A stretch of 64,000 nt of DNA from Tubiluchus corallicola (taxonomy: Eukaryota; Priapulida; Priapulimorpha; Priapulimorphida; Tubiluchidae), in assembly GCA_030141605.1 (NCBI GenBank), contig JAQGDQ010000129.1:299281-363280 (forward strand), in the 5' to 3' direction. Under the pieces are notes generated by a model that worked only from the letters and a program-made list of their open reading frames with translations, ran no database searches and had not been told where the DNA came from. Numbering within the stretch: position 1 is the stretch's first letter; each line of letters opens with the position of its first letter. Positions 36,181 through 49,450 of this stretch are shown one piece after another. Position numbers and translations under genes: made by a program.

Positions 36181-39100
36181 CTGTAAAAAAATGTTCTCAT
36201 TGTAATTCATCTCAGCTTCAAATATCATTACGTAATAATCACATAGGTAATAATCATAGTAATAATATGAATTATGCATAACAAATTAACTGAAATTATA
36301 TGTATTAACATCTTATCATGTGTATTAAAAACAACAGTGTTATGATTATTTCCTGGATAATTCAAGTGCATGACACTGAAATACTAAAGATGCAGTATGT
36401 AGACGAGAGGAACAGACAAAATGCCTTATCATATTGATGTACATGTACACTAATAATATTACTATGATAGTGTAAAATGTCAATAAAACTTTTTGAATAT
36501 GCCTTGTACATTTAACGAAATAATTTTGCCCGTTCATTATAGAAATAATTCTTGCATGCATTAATTTACTTCCTTGATTAGCACTAGTCAACTTGTATAT
36601 GTGAGACCAGCCAAAGAAGCAGTATTCATTTTTAACTAATGAGTCATTCACTGAATCAGTAAGTCCAGTAAGTCTCCCTGTTAGGCAGTCAGTTGGGTAT
36701 TATATTGGTACTTACTTAGAAGGGTCATCTTGAATCACTGGGTCTGAGATCTCTACTGTATTTGGCGGATCTGTGTGCAGACCATAACTCAGAGTGAGCT
36801 GATCATGGAATGCTTCCGGTGGAATTCTCTTTAGTGGTTCCAAATGGGAATGGAATTCATCTATTCGCGTTAACTTTTTATTTAGGCGGTTCTCTAAAAA
36901 TAAAACACCAATATTATATGCAGTCACATTTTGTTTACATATTATGTAGTCACACAAATTTCAAAGCAAAAAGAGTATAATAGAAATTCCATTATGACAT
37001 GAAAATAAAAAAAATATAGCTGACTAACCTAACATAAATGTAACATAGACAGCAATTCAGAACAGCATGCAATATTTAGAATGTTTTTCAGTTAAATACA
37101 AATGACTTAACTAATGTGCAATTCAATAATACCTTATATCATTTTTAGATTTTTTTATGTAATTTTGCAAGAATTTATATTTACCTATTATGTAGCCCAA
37201 AGTCACATCATCAGGTAGCTTAATAGCATCACATACTCGAGTAAGTTTTCCTCCACTAAAAAAGCAAGAATGCATAAATATATAAACATAAGTAGATTAT
37301 GTAGTTAATCAGTGTTTCAATCAGTCACAAAATAAAATAAACTAGAAAGAAATTTTAAGAAACTTTCATGATAGGCATACTCGAAAAATGTAACTACGTG
37401 CAATTTTAAATCAATGACTTTTTATCAAATTTAATAGAAAAAGGAAAGTATGTATAAACAAACTATATAGAAAGAAATTTATTACACGTTTAATACCTTT
37501 CTGTTTCATAATTATTCTTACCTTACAAATGGTTTCATTTTCAGTGCTAGAGATCTGCTAATGCAAAAACCTGCTCCAAAAGTGGCAAAATAGAAATGAA
37601 CAGATTCCTAAAAATAATAAAATATACAATTAAACTAATACAAAATGATAACTAGTTACCAAATTTTGATTTTGCGAATTGTAAATGTTTGCAACACAAC
37701 TTGAAGTGATATATCAACAAATTGATATGATCGCTATTGGTCGAAGCAATTAGTCAAGTCGAAAAAATTTTCCACTTACAGATGGAGCCACAAGATCAAT
37801 TCAGAACCCTAATTCACATTGCGGGTTAATAATAAGTGGTAACTATTTCAGGCTAGCCCCTAGCAAGTTCGCCTTTTTCAGCAACTCATCACACAAAAAT
37901 TATATTAAGAAAAGTGCTTTTACCTGCAAACTACTCAAATAAAAAAAGAAAGAAATATAATTTTCAAAATTCATTCTTACAGAGCCTTTGGCTAGATGTA
38001 TATTGACACCCTTGCTCACGCTCGGACGTCCTAGGTAGTGATCTTTCCTATAGTCATATTTTCGTAAAAACTCAAGTAGTAATGGAACATTGACATAGTT
38101 GTCATCATCAAAGTGACAAAACCATCTGCAAAACAATACAAATTTTTGTGTGAACACTCATCAACATAAAGAAAGGACGTGTAGATAATTTGTTCAATAT
38201 GTTTGTAATAATAATGTAAGCCTAACACTCGAGAGTTGTGACATACTGAAGAATAAATATTGTGAACATGTAACAATTCAAATGCTTTGTTTTGTTTTTT
38301 TATTCAAAAGAGCTTCGTTTCCACGAGGTGAATACGTTTACTTCCGTTATAATTCATAATTTTGCAAATTGTTACCGTTTATTGCTAGACAGATAGGTGT
38401 CGAATTCTACAGAAGTTTTGCAGCAGAGACTGCGGTATGCATGCCCTTCTGAACAATTCGTGTTTATGACGTGACCACCTAAAATAAGATATAAATTCAA
38501 ATTAATCCAAATCGCCCATCTAAGAATATTAGAGTACATTTGATCTTAATAATCCTTTTAATTATGAATCTGTATGAGTGTATGATACAGTATCAAGTTC
38601 TCCAGGTTGTGTCATGTGTAAAAGCAAAACAATGTGAAGCAAAGGTATAAGAACAAGAATCTTGCCATAGTACGAACACGTTCGTAATTTCGAGACCTTC
38701 AAGTCAGACAGTATCTACATGTACATGATGATTTATTTGAAGTTACCGTTAGCAGTGTTCTTGCGACATTCCTTTAAAAGACAAGAAAAGGGGTACGCGA
38801 AGTAGGTTTCGGAAAAATTGCCTTAAAAATTATGCTGCTTTATAACAATTTTATGCGTATATCGCACTCGCGTTGAAAGGATTTTTTGTTTGTTTTCATT
38901 TTAAATCTCCCGCAATACTGTTCCGACCGCGCCATGACATAACGTCATATACGCACAACGTAAATCAGGGGAAGAAAAGGAAACGTTAAATCCAAAAAAC
39001 TTTCCATGCGAAATTGTATTCCTTAGCTTTCCGCTTATCTACTTTAAAGACTCAGGTAACTAGAAAAAACATTAATTATTTAAAATGTTTTCACCAAATG

Positions 39101-42100
39101 GTAAAATATCGTTGACTCACCTCCAGGGTGCACCACTCACTAAACAAGAAAGCGCATTTTTAATTTTACTGACAAGATGCAGTAATTGAAATTTTTATTT
39201 TGTTAGTGACGTGCACGCTACGAATGCTTTGATTATTTTTTCAAACTTTATCCAGTGTTATCTAAATATCTAAACTTGTTTCAAATGACTTATCGTCAAA
39301 ATGGCTGCACCTGACGGTCATCGCCAGAGTTTAAATTTACAAGTTTTATACAGCGTTACTTCTGCCGCAAACCCTGTATGCAAACAGGCAGCATGTAATT
39401 AGTAAAAAATTTCAAGACGATTTTTCAGCTTTATGTAAGTGGAGGGTTTTCTTGTGCTGATAATCAATCAATATCTGTCACGGAGTTAAGTGAATGACTT
39501 AGTAGAGTTACTGCCACTAAGTCTAAGTCTGGACAATCATGAAACTCGCAGTGAAAGCACTACTGGTGACCGACAGGACAGACTAAAACCGAAATAATTT
39601 GACAATAAAACTGGCCCATTAAAATTCAGAAGCTGTTTACGGATTACACACAGAATGTCACCGCACCATGACAACATGTTAGGCCAAGAAAGACTCTGGA
39701 GTTCCATCTCGTAAAGTATTTGCAAACAATAGGTGCGTGTCAAAAACTTAAAATCAAAAGCATGAGTTTAAATCACAATAACTAAAACAGGAAATGTAGG
39801 CAACACAATATTCGTGAATCATTTTCCTGTTTTGATCGTGATTATTGGAATAAAAAAGATCATACAACATCGAATCAACAATATCCGTGCGAAACCCAAA
39901 GTTTTGGCCTCAGCTTCCGATGGTCATACATCTAACAACGGAGCTGGGATACACAAAGAACTAGGTGAGGCACATTTGGTGTCTCTCAAATTCGGTGTAA
40001 TTAATTATTCTCATTAACACGTGCACTGGCAACACAAGTCTAGAAGATAAAGAGAAACCTCAAAGACATGTTCGCACCGTACATATGCAATGCATATTTA
40101 CATAACAACCACAGCTCGCGCAATATTATTCCATAGTGCCAATCTATGAAGAACGGACAAACGGATGCAGAACAACAGACCTGCGTGTTCTAAAATCAGA
40201 GCTTCTCTTTACAATCCCTTCTCCGGAGGGCATATCTCTATCTCACTTTAATCTATTTAGTCTACCATGGGAATTTAGCAGCCAACACCAAATCTCGTCC
40301 AAAACGGAATTGTTTAAGAGCAGGTAATTAGCCCGCACACCTGTTTGTTGAACAATATTGTATAAACGGTACTTTACCGATGCGAGGGAAATATCGGCAG
40401 GATTTTAGGTTTAACAATGATTTCTATAGTTATGCAATGTGACTATCTGTAAAGGAAGCATCTCAGATCAGTGCCCTCGCTCTAACTGCAGCGACGTGAT
40501 TCAATAATGGAAACAATAAAGTGCGTTAACCACTACAAGTTTCACGATAGTTCCACTGACATTAATTGTAAAGAGTAAACCACTGGAAAATGCAGAGTAA
40601 TTTTTAGGACTTTGACGCGCTAAATTTTAACTTTTCAAGTTTAACATACTTATGAATACAATATGTCTGGAAACATACGCGCATTAACTTATTTATGATT
40701 ACTAGATTGTTGCACAAAGACTTCTAAAAGTTACCCTTTAGAAAACTCGAGCGCTTTAAAACTATGTATCGAAATTTTGCGTAGGTATCGAAAAAACAAA
40801 GTTGCGCCTATTCTACTTAATCCGATGTTTTCTTTTCACCTAGTAACCTTAAATTATTCTGCTTCTTTATTCTTCAATGACAGTTTTTAATTGTTTTACT
40901 GAAAATCCAACTTAACATGTATAATAAACACCACACCAAAATGCAATAAGACGGGGAGCAAGCAAGTCACAATATTATTCAAAGAAGGTATGTGTTCTAC
41001 AAGACCAAACACGTGTATGCGTGCAAAAAACAAACAAACATAACTGATTTATCCTTTGCACCCAGTACGCTCCACACAAAAATCATGAAATCACAAGGCA
41101 AACGAAACTGATCATTAGATTTTGAATTCATTTGTATACATAAATGATAGGATACCTATCAAGTTATTCATCTAAATACATAAATGGAAGAAAGTCCAAT
41201 ATGTCATTTATAGGTATGAATGGCAATATTTACACAAAGCTTGCAAATGGATTTTGTAGAAGTTTAACTGTACGCTTCGACTCAACAGAGCATGTTAAGT
41301 GTGTCAACAAGCATACAATTTAGGGACACAAATCATTATACAATGGCAGTACATCGACACTAAATGCTGCATTTTAGCCATTGAAAACTGGTTTAACACG
41401 TAGAAACTAAACCTGTAATAAACGATTTCACGATTTTCTCAAATTTCACAAATTTTTTTCTTAGCGGGGGCAAACACCTCTCGCTGAGGGAAGGCTCAAA
41501 AAACTAAGATAGTCACCACGTCATGCTGCGTGCCTCCAATCTTGTTTCGAAGGCATTTAGACACGAGCGAAAGAAAAAAATTACTGATTGCACACAGGCA
41601 GAAACATAAATATAATCATTTCTTATAAAAAGTACTATAGACAAAAAACAGCAAGTTTTCCACAATTTTAACCCTAAAATTTTGAATACACGACTCACAG
41701 TTTCCTCACTTTCCTGGTAGTTCTTGGGATTGGCACCGCATTATGCTAGCGTGACCCAGGCAAACAATTTACATGAATCCGTCATTTGACAAAATTCTAT
41801 TGAAAACGATCTCACGCCATATTGTAAATTGAAAAAGAAATAAGGAAATTGCTATGCTAAAGCTATTGTGAAAAAGATAACACGAAGACATGGTATTCTA
41901 GCGAGAAAAATAAAGCTAACATCATGCAAGCGCAAAGTGATATAATCCCTGTAACTTTCTTGTAGAACTTCTGGCAGAGGTCGTTGTCTGCTTCAAGTTT
42001 TTTCACTTTTACTTGGAAATTGTTAAAGGCAAAAGCGAAATTTGCCACTAAAATATAAATACACGTGTAAAATTGTGTAAGATACGTGCAAATTAAAACT

Positions 42101-43773
42101 GGAGGTTGAGGAAAAAAGGAAATTCGAACAAATTCTTTACAAAAGTAACAAGAACTTCAAGACTGGAGCAGTTAGTTATCTTTGCTCGAATCGCTTTGCT
42201 GGATAAACTCTTAACGGCGACTTATAAAACAAGATTTTTCTACCCGTTTATTTTCAACAAGTTCAGTGGAAAATTGCATTTCAGGCGAATCACAAATATA
42301 GAAACTACTTAAGCTGATCTACTTGGAAAGGTAATGTCCTCTCGCAGGGCGTGTAAAAAAGCAGGTTAAGAAGTCAAGCAGAAAGAAGGTATAAGAAATA
42401 TTTATGCCTTTCTCAAATGTACTTGGCTTAGGGCCAAGCTAATAGGCTTAAAAGAACTGTCAGAGATTTAACAAATAAATTTGCTGTTTATTTCTATAAA
42501 AAAATCCAAATTTACCAGTCTTCCTAGATATGTAGTTTGAAATCTTATAATATAAGAATATAATAATTAAATAAAATGTTAATTGTTGTCTTTTATTAGG
42601 ATTTACGAACCTTATAACATTAAACTACCATCATTTCTGATCTATCACCATATACAAAACTCTTAAAATCTAAACGATGAAGAACAATTAGGTGATACTG
42701 GCAACATTTGTCTTACAACAACCATTCCGTTTCTCATAGTTTTTCCTTCAAATATCATGAGTTTTAAGTTTCCATAGAAAGCTTCAAAATTTGTTGCAAA
42801 CTTTTTTGAAGTTGTCACCTAACTCAGTGGAAACTTAGAATGGTAAGAATTTATAAGCTTACAAGTGAATAGTTTATTTCTGATTTTTCAATATTTCACG
42901 TTAACATAATTAAACAGAGTTTGCTGATGGCTAAACAACAGACCTTGACCCAAAGCGGTCAAAACCACGATCCCACTTGTAGAAACTTTTCTTACACTGG
43001 TAACAATAACCGCTTTGCTGGTCACTTTCCTCCTAAATCCTTGAAAACCAGATCCTTGAATGGCTCAAGAGGGGTCCATAACAAGAATGCAGGTCCAACC
43101 AGATTTGTATTCAGTTGTGTAAGGACAACTAGTGCTCTCAGTGCAATTTCCATCAATTGTGCTGGATTTGTATGGCCACTATACAGCGCCAACAAGATTC
43201 CGGTCAGTTTCTTATAAGCGTGACTAGAGGCAGATTGTTAGGCATTTTAAAGACGGTTTACACAAGAAAGAATCCACTCTTCAGACGTCTTCTAGCCAAC
43301 AGTTCCATTTTGTTAAGACGCTTATAAAATTTGGTGGATTGTCAGAGTCGTGGGAAAATAACAGCTATGGCAATGTTGGTCAGACAAGCATGCATGATTT
43401 GTATTAAGATCACAGACCCATCCCATTTTGTTTGTAATATTAGGAAACTGACGAAAAGTTTAATGTAAACGAGTGATGGCAACCCATCTTAAACATCGCT
43501 CTCCGCGATTATCAAAATTTTTTAAAACAAATGCAAATTGCTTTTACTAAATTTTCTTGAATGTTTTATCAAAGTTTAAACTCATTTTAAACTCGCATTC
43601 ACACTATTTCAGAATTCGCTTTCAACCATCTCATATTTATACTAAAGAATGACACTCGATAAATTCACTTATTTCAATAACAATAAATTTGAAAATTTCT
43701 GGCACAACTGACATGACCACTTACCTGTTTTTGCACTTAGTTCTGCATCTACTGTATCGGTGAAGAAATAAAT
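36120..43773 (-). CDS. fng: Fringe-like O-fucosylpeptide beta-1,3-N-acetylglucosaminyltransferase, partial (C-terminal 230 residues)
   Basis: Golgi type II membrane enzyme (GT31) that adds GlcNAc to O-fucose on EGF repeats, notably of Notch, changing its ligand preference. Seven minus-strand exons join in phase: 43773-43725, 38478-38376, 38125-37981, 37607-37522, 37255-37185, 36893-36716 and 36180-36120. Landmarks in order: YFFTDTVDAEL, VINTNCSEGH, CCKTSVEFD, WFCHFDDDNYVNVP with the metal-binding DDD, YLGRPSVSKGV, HFYFATFGAGFCISR, IKLPDDVTLGYII with the invariant acidic pair, FHSHLEPL, QLTLSYG, and a short terminal exon with VHCRLYPETSYCP before TAG. The normally invariant ATGGAG reads ATFGAG. 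Missing at the 5' end: cytoplasmic tail, signal anchor, stem, and the first catalytic strand with the VKTT motif. I searched 43.8-60.5 kb of the minus strand for VKTT and for a conserved TW pair without finding a credible exon. Confidence 0.93.
36716..36893 (-). CDS. fng: fringe exon with FHSHLE
   Basis: 178 nt, acceptor ttttatttttag, donor gtaagt, phases 1 to 2. Encodes FHSHLEPLKRIPPEAFHDQL, TLSYGLHTDPPNTVEI and DPVIQDDPS; equivalent to the FHSHLENLQ...QVTLSYG block. Confidence 0.96.
37185..37255 (-). CDS. fng: fringe exon with PDD motif
   Basis: 71 nt, acceptor gcttttttag, donor gtaaat, phases 2 to 1. Encodes GGKLTRVCDAIKLPDDVTLG then YII. The acidic PDD is the catalytic-base region of GT31 fringes. 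Confidence 0.95.
37522..37607 (-). CDS. fng: fringe exon with FATFGAGFC
   Basis: 86 nt, acceptor attatttttag, donor gtaaga, phases 0 to 2. Encodes ESVHFYFATFGAGFCISRSL and ALKMKPFV. Other fringes read WFATGGAGFC here; the second position of the GG pair is intact, the first is Phe (codon TTT). Confidence 0.95.
37981..38125 (-). CDS. fng: fringe exon with DDD metal-binding motif
   Basis: 145 nt, acceptor tgttttgcag, donor gtaaga, phases 2 to 0. Encodes WFCHFDDDNYVNVPLLLEFL through HYLGRPSVSKGVNIHLAKGS. The DDD triplet coordinates the metal and UDP in this family. Confidence 0.97.
38376..38478 (-). CDS. fng: fringe exon, cysteine-rich NTNCS/CCK block
   Basis: 103 nt, acceptor cttattttag, donor gtaaca, phases 1 to 2. 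Encodes GHVINTNCSEGHAYRSLCCK and SVEFDTYLSSNK; aligns with VINTNCSAVRTRQALCCK-type segments. Confidence 0.94.
38479..43724. other. 5.2-kb fringe intron with unrelated coding-like segments
   Basis: Between the NTNCS and FTD exons. Holds short plus-strand frames at 39301-39402, about 39830-39965 and 40136-40327, and a coding-like minus-strand frame at 43022-43237 (see separate entries). The rest is AT-rich with nothing recognisable. Confidence 0.6.
43022..43237 (-). pseudogene. 71-codon coding-like open frame, unidentified, possibly decayed mobile-element or gene fragment
   Basis: Minus-strand frame open from a TAA at 43238 to a TGA at 43022, within the fringe intron. Reads KKLTGILLALYSGHTNPAQL, MEIALRALVVLTQLNTNL, VGPAFLLWTPLEPFKDL; composition and codon choice look like protein. 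Directly after the stop a second frame is also open and encodes SGYCYQCKKSFYKWDRG with a CxxC pair. This suggests a frameshifted relic. I do not recognise the family. It cannot be a missing fringe exon, because it lies 3' of the FTD exon. Confidence 0.3.
43725..43773 (-). CDS. fng: fringe exon with FTD motif (most 5' exon found)
   Basis: 49 nt between acceptor ctttgcag and donor gtaagt. Encodes IYFFTDTVDAELSAKT plus one base; matches the TFIFTDGEDEAL region of animal fringes. The 5' phase is 0. Confidence 0.85.
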
Positions 43774-46566
<2,793 letters not shown>

Positions 46567-46617
46567 CATGATCATGATCATCACCTTCATCATCATCATC
46601 ATCCTCATTATTATTAC

Positions 46618-48133
46618 TTTTTAAACACACCGGACAAGGCACCAACCGTCTTTAAAACATTTTGATACTTCTCAATCTGTGTAAAACTGTTCTTTGCTAT
46701 AATTTAATTTTCTATGCAGCTCAACTTACTGTAACCTATGCTGAATGATTTTGTTTACCTCATCGTTTTATGTAACTAAGACTGGTAAATTTTGAAACAT
46801 GAACTAAACAAAAAAATGTAATTAGCCAAACAGTGTAAATGAATTAAAATTAAAAACTTGAATCTTTTAGTGCACATTTTTAACCAGAGTAGCAGAATAA
46901 GAATTATAATCAGTACGACAGATCGCGACTAGTGAAATTTCAATACACAATCGTCTGCAGAATATTTATACAACTAATTTGAAGTAAAGTATCTCTAACA
47001 AATTATGGTGACTTTAGGTCATTATAAATTAACCCATTATAGCCTCGATTATTAAACTAATAAATGAATCTGGAAATTTGGGCGTCTGCTGACTATGGAT
47101 ACTGTAGGAGAGAATAAGAAAAAGATGAGGAATAATACCTATATGGAGATGCCCGGGAGATAAAGACCAACAATTAGCATTGTACTGTACTCTCTAAACT
47201 CTTCTTACAAATAGTTAAATAACACAAACAATCTGAGCAGAAATAAAACACGACCAGCCCTAGACGCAACACAATGTCCTTTCTGAACACTATGTCTTAA
47301 GCAAACAAGAAAAATCATTGCAATCTTAGGCAATGCAAAATATTTGCGTTCCAGCAGCAGAACTATTCCATAAAAAAACACTGGCCCTTTTGCACATGAA
47401 AGACTTTTTTATTGGTTGACGGTTTGCGCAAACAGCGCCTTATGCTCATCCTCATATTCTAAAGAACATATTCAAGGTAAGCTGCAGCTGGATCCCATTG
47501 TCAAGATGGCATCTATTCACTACATGCTTGCATTAAGCATTAGCTGGAGAAATGCATGGAGAAGCAAAATCGTGTAGGTACACCAACCCCAAAACTTTTG
47601 CTGACAGAAAGAGAGAGAGGAAAGGCGGCACAGACGTGAAATAAGTGAAAAAGCAGATAACAACCATGTGTAAATCCAAAAAATCCAAACAAGTGTATAT
47701 GTCCACTTGAACGTCACTTGTCAGGTCTTATGTTTACCTGCATGATCTCAAGGAATAGTAATGTACCTTGTAACACGTGTGCAACTCAGGTTATCGTTTT
47801 AATAATCCTTCATTTTACAGAGAAACATTTTCTTATTTATTTTATTCTTTCAGCGTGGTCAGTTTTGTGCGTTGAAAGAAGACACGCAAACAAAAATTAA
47901 TTACAAGTATACAGACAAAATACTGTATATTCTTACAACTTCTTCCAAAAACTAAAATAAGAAGGAGCCCATTTAAAGAGCTTGTAACATGAAACTACAT
48001 ACCAAAGTGTGTTAAAATTCTATTCCAATGAACAAACATTTACTTGAGCAAAATATACTCGATTGTACATTATATGATTCAGTATTGAATTTCTTATACA
48101 CATCCATGCATGTGCACAATAGTGATATACATG
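46618..48133. other. AT-rich sequence without recognisable features
   Basis: No coding-like frame or repeat supported. Confidence 0.5.
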
Positions 48134-48195
48134 ACACGATGATGACGACGATGACGATGGTGACGATGATGATGAAGATGATAATGGCGATGAAG
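48134..48195. repeat. imperfect GAT/GAC trinucleotide repeat
   Basis: About 20 degenerate copies of gatgac-type triplets. Confidence 0.85.
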
Positions 48196-49328
48196 TAGCT
48201 TTCTGCAGTAGTTAGCTTCCGTGAGTTCTCAGTGGCAGACATACATCAAGTGCTAGTGTCGCGCATACAAACTAAGCAAATATGCCTAGTCTTGGAAAAG
48301 AGTGTTTGTCCATCAAAACTTGTTAAAGCTCGAACCTTTCTTTCTGATAAGCTGTTTAAAGCAGAAGAGAGCTCGGAAAAGAACTGTTTGCTAAAAGTAT
48401 TTAGACCAGTCAAATGGCTCCGTTCATGTGTGCACAGTTCCATAAGAGTACGCTCCCATGATTCAAGACTATGCCAAGTTCAAAGGCAGTTCAGCATTTG
48501 TATGTTTTACTCATCAACCGTTTAAAGTTTAACTGATAAGTGAATAATTAAGGTTAGAGCAACAGATGCATAATGTGTTCGAGTCAAGTGTTTCCAATTC
48601 AATAAATAATTTTAAAAATAAAATGTTCATTTTTTAAAAAGCTGAGCAAAAGAGAAACAAAAATTTATATTTTAATCAAAACCTAGTGGCAGTTTTTGAT
48701 TAAAAATAATAATAGCTTTTTACACTCACACACTAACGAAGTACAACACTTGGCCAACAAGCTGTAATGTGTAGACGTGATGACATAATATAGAGTGTCC
48801 TGTAAAACCGTTATTACGCAAACGCGTTGCATACAATGACGCTCATTAAAAGGTCTTTCTTTGAGTAACCAAAAAAGGTCATTAACAACAAAATAGGCAC
48901 ATTGACTTGTCTAGCAGAAAACATTAAGTATAAAACATAGATACAGAAAATGTTCGGCTTACTGAAAGTGGATGATACACTTCGAAAGTGTATTATCGGA
49001 CATAAATAATATTAAAAATATTAGAGGACATCGATGAAAAAATGTCAATGAAAAAGTTAAAAGAATAGGTGTCTTGCAATTAATATTTGTTGGACCCTAT
49101 AAAAGCTTTATAGCACAGGTTATATACGCCCAGTAGTGAATATTGACTGAGAAAATAGGAAGCTCATAGAAAGCTGATGGGGTCAAATCAAATGCGCTGT
49201 TGCTTTTTACTCCCCAAGTGTACTTTTAAACATAAACGAGCAGTGCGATCCAAATGTATTACTGTAAATGTAAAAATTGTTATGTAATATTTAAACTGGT
49301 TGTTATGAAATTTGGAGAAAAAACATTT

Positions 49329-49346
49329 CTACTGCTGCTGCTGCTG

Positions 49347-49390
<44 letters not shown>

Positions 49391-49450
49391 GCTACTGCTA
49401 CTGCTACTACCACTACCACTACCGCTACCGCAGCCGCTGCTGTTGCTGCT
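49329..49450. repeat. interrupted CTG/CTA trinucleotide repeat
   Basis: A block of CTG, then a long CTA run, then mixed CTG, CCA and CCG triplets, ending in GCTGTTGCTGCT. The Leu-rich and Cys/Tyr-rich frames across it are artefacts. Confidence 0.95.

Noticed and set aside
37900-38276. Two overlapping minus-strand ORFs read as whole proteins
   Set aside because: Only the part 37981-38125 in one frame is the fringe exon; the remainder is intron and the other frame is a shadow.
41863-42048. Minus-strand hydrophobic ORF (GIISLCACMMLALFFSLEYH) as a fringe membrane anchor
   Set aside because: It lies between two in-phase catalytic exons of fringe, so it cannot be the N-terminal anchor; no splice context.
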